Below, piece by piece: positions 60,880 through 64,000 of a DNA stretch of 64,000 nucleotides. The position numbers were made by a program, and so were the translations under genes. The notes under the pieces are model-generated. The model saw only the letters and a program-made list of their open reading frames with translations. It ran no database searches and was not told where the DNA came from. The DNA is from Thuidium tamariscinum (taxonomy: Eukaryota > Streptophyta > Bryopsida > Hypnales > Thuidiaceae): assembly GCA_947034885.2 (NCBI GenBank), contig OX344751.2, forward strand, positions 12,028,001 through 12,092,000. Direction: 5' to 3'. How positions within the stretch are numbered: position 1 is the first letter of the stretch; each line of letters starts with the position of its first letter.

Positions 60880-61714
60880 GGCGGGCAGGAGGGATCAATA
60901 GCTGTGCGAATTGGCAAGGCGACGTCCCTGAAGAGTCTCGCGAAGGTCGTTGGTAGTGGTGTTGGTTGGCAGACTTGAGGCAGACTCGTTGATTTCGGCG
61001 ACGAGGCGACTATCCGGGGTTCACAAGGTAACAGTGTTGCTGAAGTTGGATACCGGAGGGGTGTCGTGCCGATTTCCTGCGGTTTCAGGTCACAAGGCTA
61101 CGGAGCTACCGTGAGGAGGCAACCCATGAGATTGTACACACTCGGCAGGACTATGATTGTTTAGCCTAGTAGAAGAGCTGTGGAATTTGTGTCGCGGCCT
61201 CGGTAGGCATTCCACGCAAGTGCATTCCTGGCCTGGGAGGGGGCGAGGATTTCCATTGAATTGTTCGTAGGTTGTAATCATATATAATTGAACTTTTTTT
61301 TCGTCCTTTGATTCCATGTAATTTTTAAATGGCGTTGTTCATGAAATCTTGCATATGGATATTCTTGGTTTCTTTTCGGACACTTTGATCGGGCTGTTTG
61401 TTTTTACCAACTTTGAGTTCGTAAAAACTTAACATGGATATTGGACCAATATGGTGAATGGTTTTATCGTAGGAAATTGTAGTGACGGTTTGCTTTAGTT
61501 TTGGAAGTAGAAATTATGTACTTCAGAAACGGGCACAAAACTTCAAAGCATTGCGAACAGCATAATTTAATTTAGCCCTTTCTAATGGGAAAGGCATGTG
61601 TAAGAGTTTTTTTTAAATTGGTAAAATAGTTGATGACAGGGTAACTTTCTACGATGAATAGGGCTTTTAAGAGGACAAAAAATGAAGGAACTGATTTTGG
61701 GAAACTAAGGGCAA
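60880..61714. other. 3' flank of the MCTS1-like gene
   Basis: Balanced composition to about 61280 (probable 3' untranslated region), then AT-rich. No further gene. Confidence 0.5.
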
Positions 61715-61839
61715 AACACCCATTCCCATCCATGTATCCATTCCCGTCCATATGTAGCAGGGGTGCACATTTTTCAAAGAAAAATGTGCACCCCTGCTAC
61801 ATATGGACGGGAATGGATACATGGACGGGAATGGGTGTT
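61715..61839. repeat. 125-bp near-perfect palindrome
   Basis: Arms of about 61 bp meet at 'tttttcaaagaaaaa' near 61777, with one visible mismatch. Each arm contains the partly repeated word CCATTCCCRTCCAT twice. It could be a short fold-back transposon or a transcribed hairpin. Confidence 0.8.
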
Positions 61840-62477
61840 CCCACCTTATACATGTTTGAAACATAGTTCGAAACCCTTCCACATTTCATTAAATATTGAT
61901 GTAAAGCCAAGGTAGACATTTAGAGTGTGAAATGTGATTAATTAGTATAGGTCCCCTTAAAACCCCTATTTAGCGTAGATATCTTGTCTTCATATATTTT
62001 TTACTATTATATGTTACTAAAAATATATATTAGATTCCTTGTGTGAGGATTGGATGAAGTGTATCATATGTTGGTGTTTTTTGAAGTAAGTGAAAAACAC
62101 ATTACTAAAAAAATTCTTGTATGAAGATTGGGTGAAATATTTCAGATGTACAGTTTCTATAATTGGAAAAAAATTGGAAGAGAATTGTTGACAAGTTCTA
62201 TATGCACCCCTGAATTGTTTAAAATGATAAATGATAAGGATTTGTGATAATGATAATACTTTATCTACCCCTAATTGCTTAAGAGACCAAATTTTCATTT
62301 CAATATTACTTTGAAGTAAGATGAAACCTAGCCAAGTTACAATTTTTAATAGTTCATTTAAAAAAAGAAGTTTGTTTGAAGTCTAGTTGAAGCATCAAAA
62401 ATCCAATTTTGAAAATGATTGATTATAATTTTATTATTGAAGATTTTATACAAGGGGATCAATTGTATGTTTTGACT
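61840..62477. other. AT-rich spacer
   Basis: No gene or clear element visible. Confidence 0.4.
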
Positions 62478-63431
62478 TTAACCCCTAAAGGTTTTTGACT
62501 ATGTTTTCACCAAAAATGCTCCAAAACTGCCATTTCTAATACAAGTGCAATTTTTTTTTTGAAAACACATTTTTGACTCATGTAACCGTAGGATCTTGTA
62601 GTAAGGTGGTTTGTAAACATGTGGGAAAAATTTCAGAAATTTCCACCATGTAGATTGCAAGATATAAGCATTTGAATTAACAAAAATTATTTTTTTATCC
62701 CTGCGAAAATCCGGGCAGCTGCACTTCACAAGGTCACATTTGTGTGAAAAAAAATTCAAAATGGTGGTTACTCTTTGAATTCATACTTCAATGCAAGTTG
62801 GCTACATTCTCAAAAAATTTCAAACCATTTGGAATTGGACAACATATAGGAAAAAATAAGTAAGTAGAAAGAGGTAAAAAATGAGCCTAAATACTAAATT
62901 GTGAACATTTTATTCATGGAATTGAAAATTTTCAATCCCAATGGTTGAAATGTTGTAATAAAAAATCTACACCTTTAGTTTTTATTTTTTTCCAAAAATA
63001 TGAAAAATTGAATTAAATGAAGAATTTCAAACTTTTTTTGTACTGTAGAGATTCTATAACTGGCCGCAAATTACCCCAAACTCAAAATCTTCATAACTTT
63101 TGACTCATTGATCGGAATGGATTGATTCAAAGCTTCCCAAGTCTGTATAAACCTAAAGAACCCATTTGAAATTTCACTTATTAAAAAAAAGTTTTTTTAA
63201 ATAAGTTTTTTCAGCTGCCCGTGCTGCCCGCCCAGTAAAGAAAACAACATATCCTATCATAACTTTTTAACTGTGAAGTCAAAAGTTATGAAAATTGTTG
63301 GGCCTTAAAGCTACTCCTCGGGCACACATTGTATTAAAATTTCAAAGAAAAAAAATAAAAACTCCATCCGTAGTGACCTGCCCAAAAAATTTATAATCTC
63401 AAAAAACGTTGTTCAGGGCTTTAGGGGTTAA
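62478..63431 (+). mobile_element. TTAA-flanked piggyBac-like element, 954 bp
   Basis: Left TTAACCCCTAAAGG, right CTTTAGGGGTTAA: the best preserved copy at both ends. Interior similar to 33743-35252 without its nested insert, and to 23395-24354 in reverse. No ORF of note. Confidence 0.7.
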
Positions 63432-64000
63432 GTAGTGGTGAGGGTTGTTGAAAATGAGCTTCAAATAGACTAGATTTATTTTTGAAAATCACATTAGAAA
63501 TTCAATCAAAAATATTGTATAATAGATTTTGAGAAGCTATAAATTAATTAGGGTTATGCATATTAGGCCCTTGAATCTCATTTGTTTTGGGGACAAACTT
63601 TTTAGATTTGACATGTGAAGAGGAATCAAGGACTTGAAACCACTTTTGCAATTTTGGCACCTTTGTGGTCAAACATTATAATCTTTCATTCCATAAGTGA
63701 TATTGTTGTATTTTCTAATCCTATCTAATCTCTAATGTGTCTTATTTAAATTACACAATTATATTTCAAAAAGAATTATACAACTTATCAAAATGTTACT
63801 TTTTGTTCAATGTAGAGCAAATTCCTAGAAGCTCAAACAAGGCCTTGAACATTTGGGGTTTAGGGCCAAATGTTTTTTTAGTGATTTAGCTTTTCCTAAA
63901 TATTGGCGATAATTTTGGATAGACTTTTAATGAAGTGGCTATGTCTATTCATTCTAGGGAGAAAATAATCTCACTGAAGAGATGAACATTAGTGAATCTT
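63432..64000. other. AT-rich window end
   Basis: Nothing recognisable. Confidence 0.4.

Overview
This window is nuclear DNA from a land plant. The evidence is three class III peroxidase genes (a plant family), a DUF2921-type membrane protein (plant-specific), a plant-type cofactor-independent phosphoglycerate mutase and an MCTS1-like PUA protein, all with short GT-AG introns. Coding exons are GC-rich (roughly half GC by eye) and sit in very AT-rich, transposon-filled spacers. This recalls a bryophyte or another early-diverging land plant, but the species cannot be fixed from the sequence alone.

Layout. 1-608: broken 3' end of a retroelement-type ORF. 1576-3660: intact single-exon DUF2921 gene. 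4935-6628 (minus): peroxidase 1. 13015-13650: truncated, frameshifted DUF2921 copy. 14928-16612 (minus): peroxidase 2. 22.5-25.7 kb (minus): decayed transposase-like pseudogene cut by two insertions. 27554-30875: six-exon phosphoglycerate mutase. 31-46 kb: AT-rich DNA with many small inverted-repeat transposons and a few unassigned ORFs. 46585-48282 (plus): peroxidase 3, followed by an inverted DUF2921 remnant at 49262-49632. 50-59 kb: AT-rich DNA. 59230-60879: eight-exon MCTS1-like gene. 61-64 kb: a near-perfect palindrome and another transposon.

The DUF2921-peroxidase pair exists three times. Copy A (about 3015-10735) and copy B (about 13015-22380) are direct tandem copies. Copy C (about 46255-49632) is inverted and about 30 kb away. 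All three peroxidases keep intact 319-residue reading frames with all catalytic residues, while two of the three DUF2921 copies are dead. Because A and B share their flanks, one copy serves as the 'empty site' for insertions in the other. This lets the boundaries and target duplications of several otherwise anonymous elements be read directly.

The most unusual content is the set of non-autonomous DNA elements. One family of about 0.58-0.96 kb (at least seven copies, one nested inside another) has ends TTAA-CCCCTAAAG...CTTTAGGGG-TTAA, the signature expected of piggyBac-type elements. There is also a 1.38-kb fold-back element carrying a second 291-bp fold-back element inside one arm, two CACTA-type miniature elements with 3-bp target duplications, and several further miniature families. 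No intact transposase was found, so all of these would have to be mobilised in trans.
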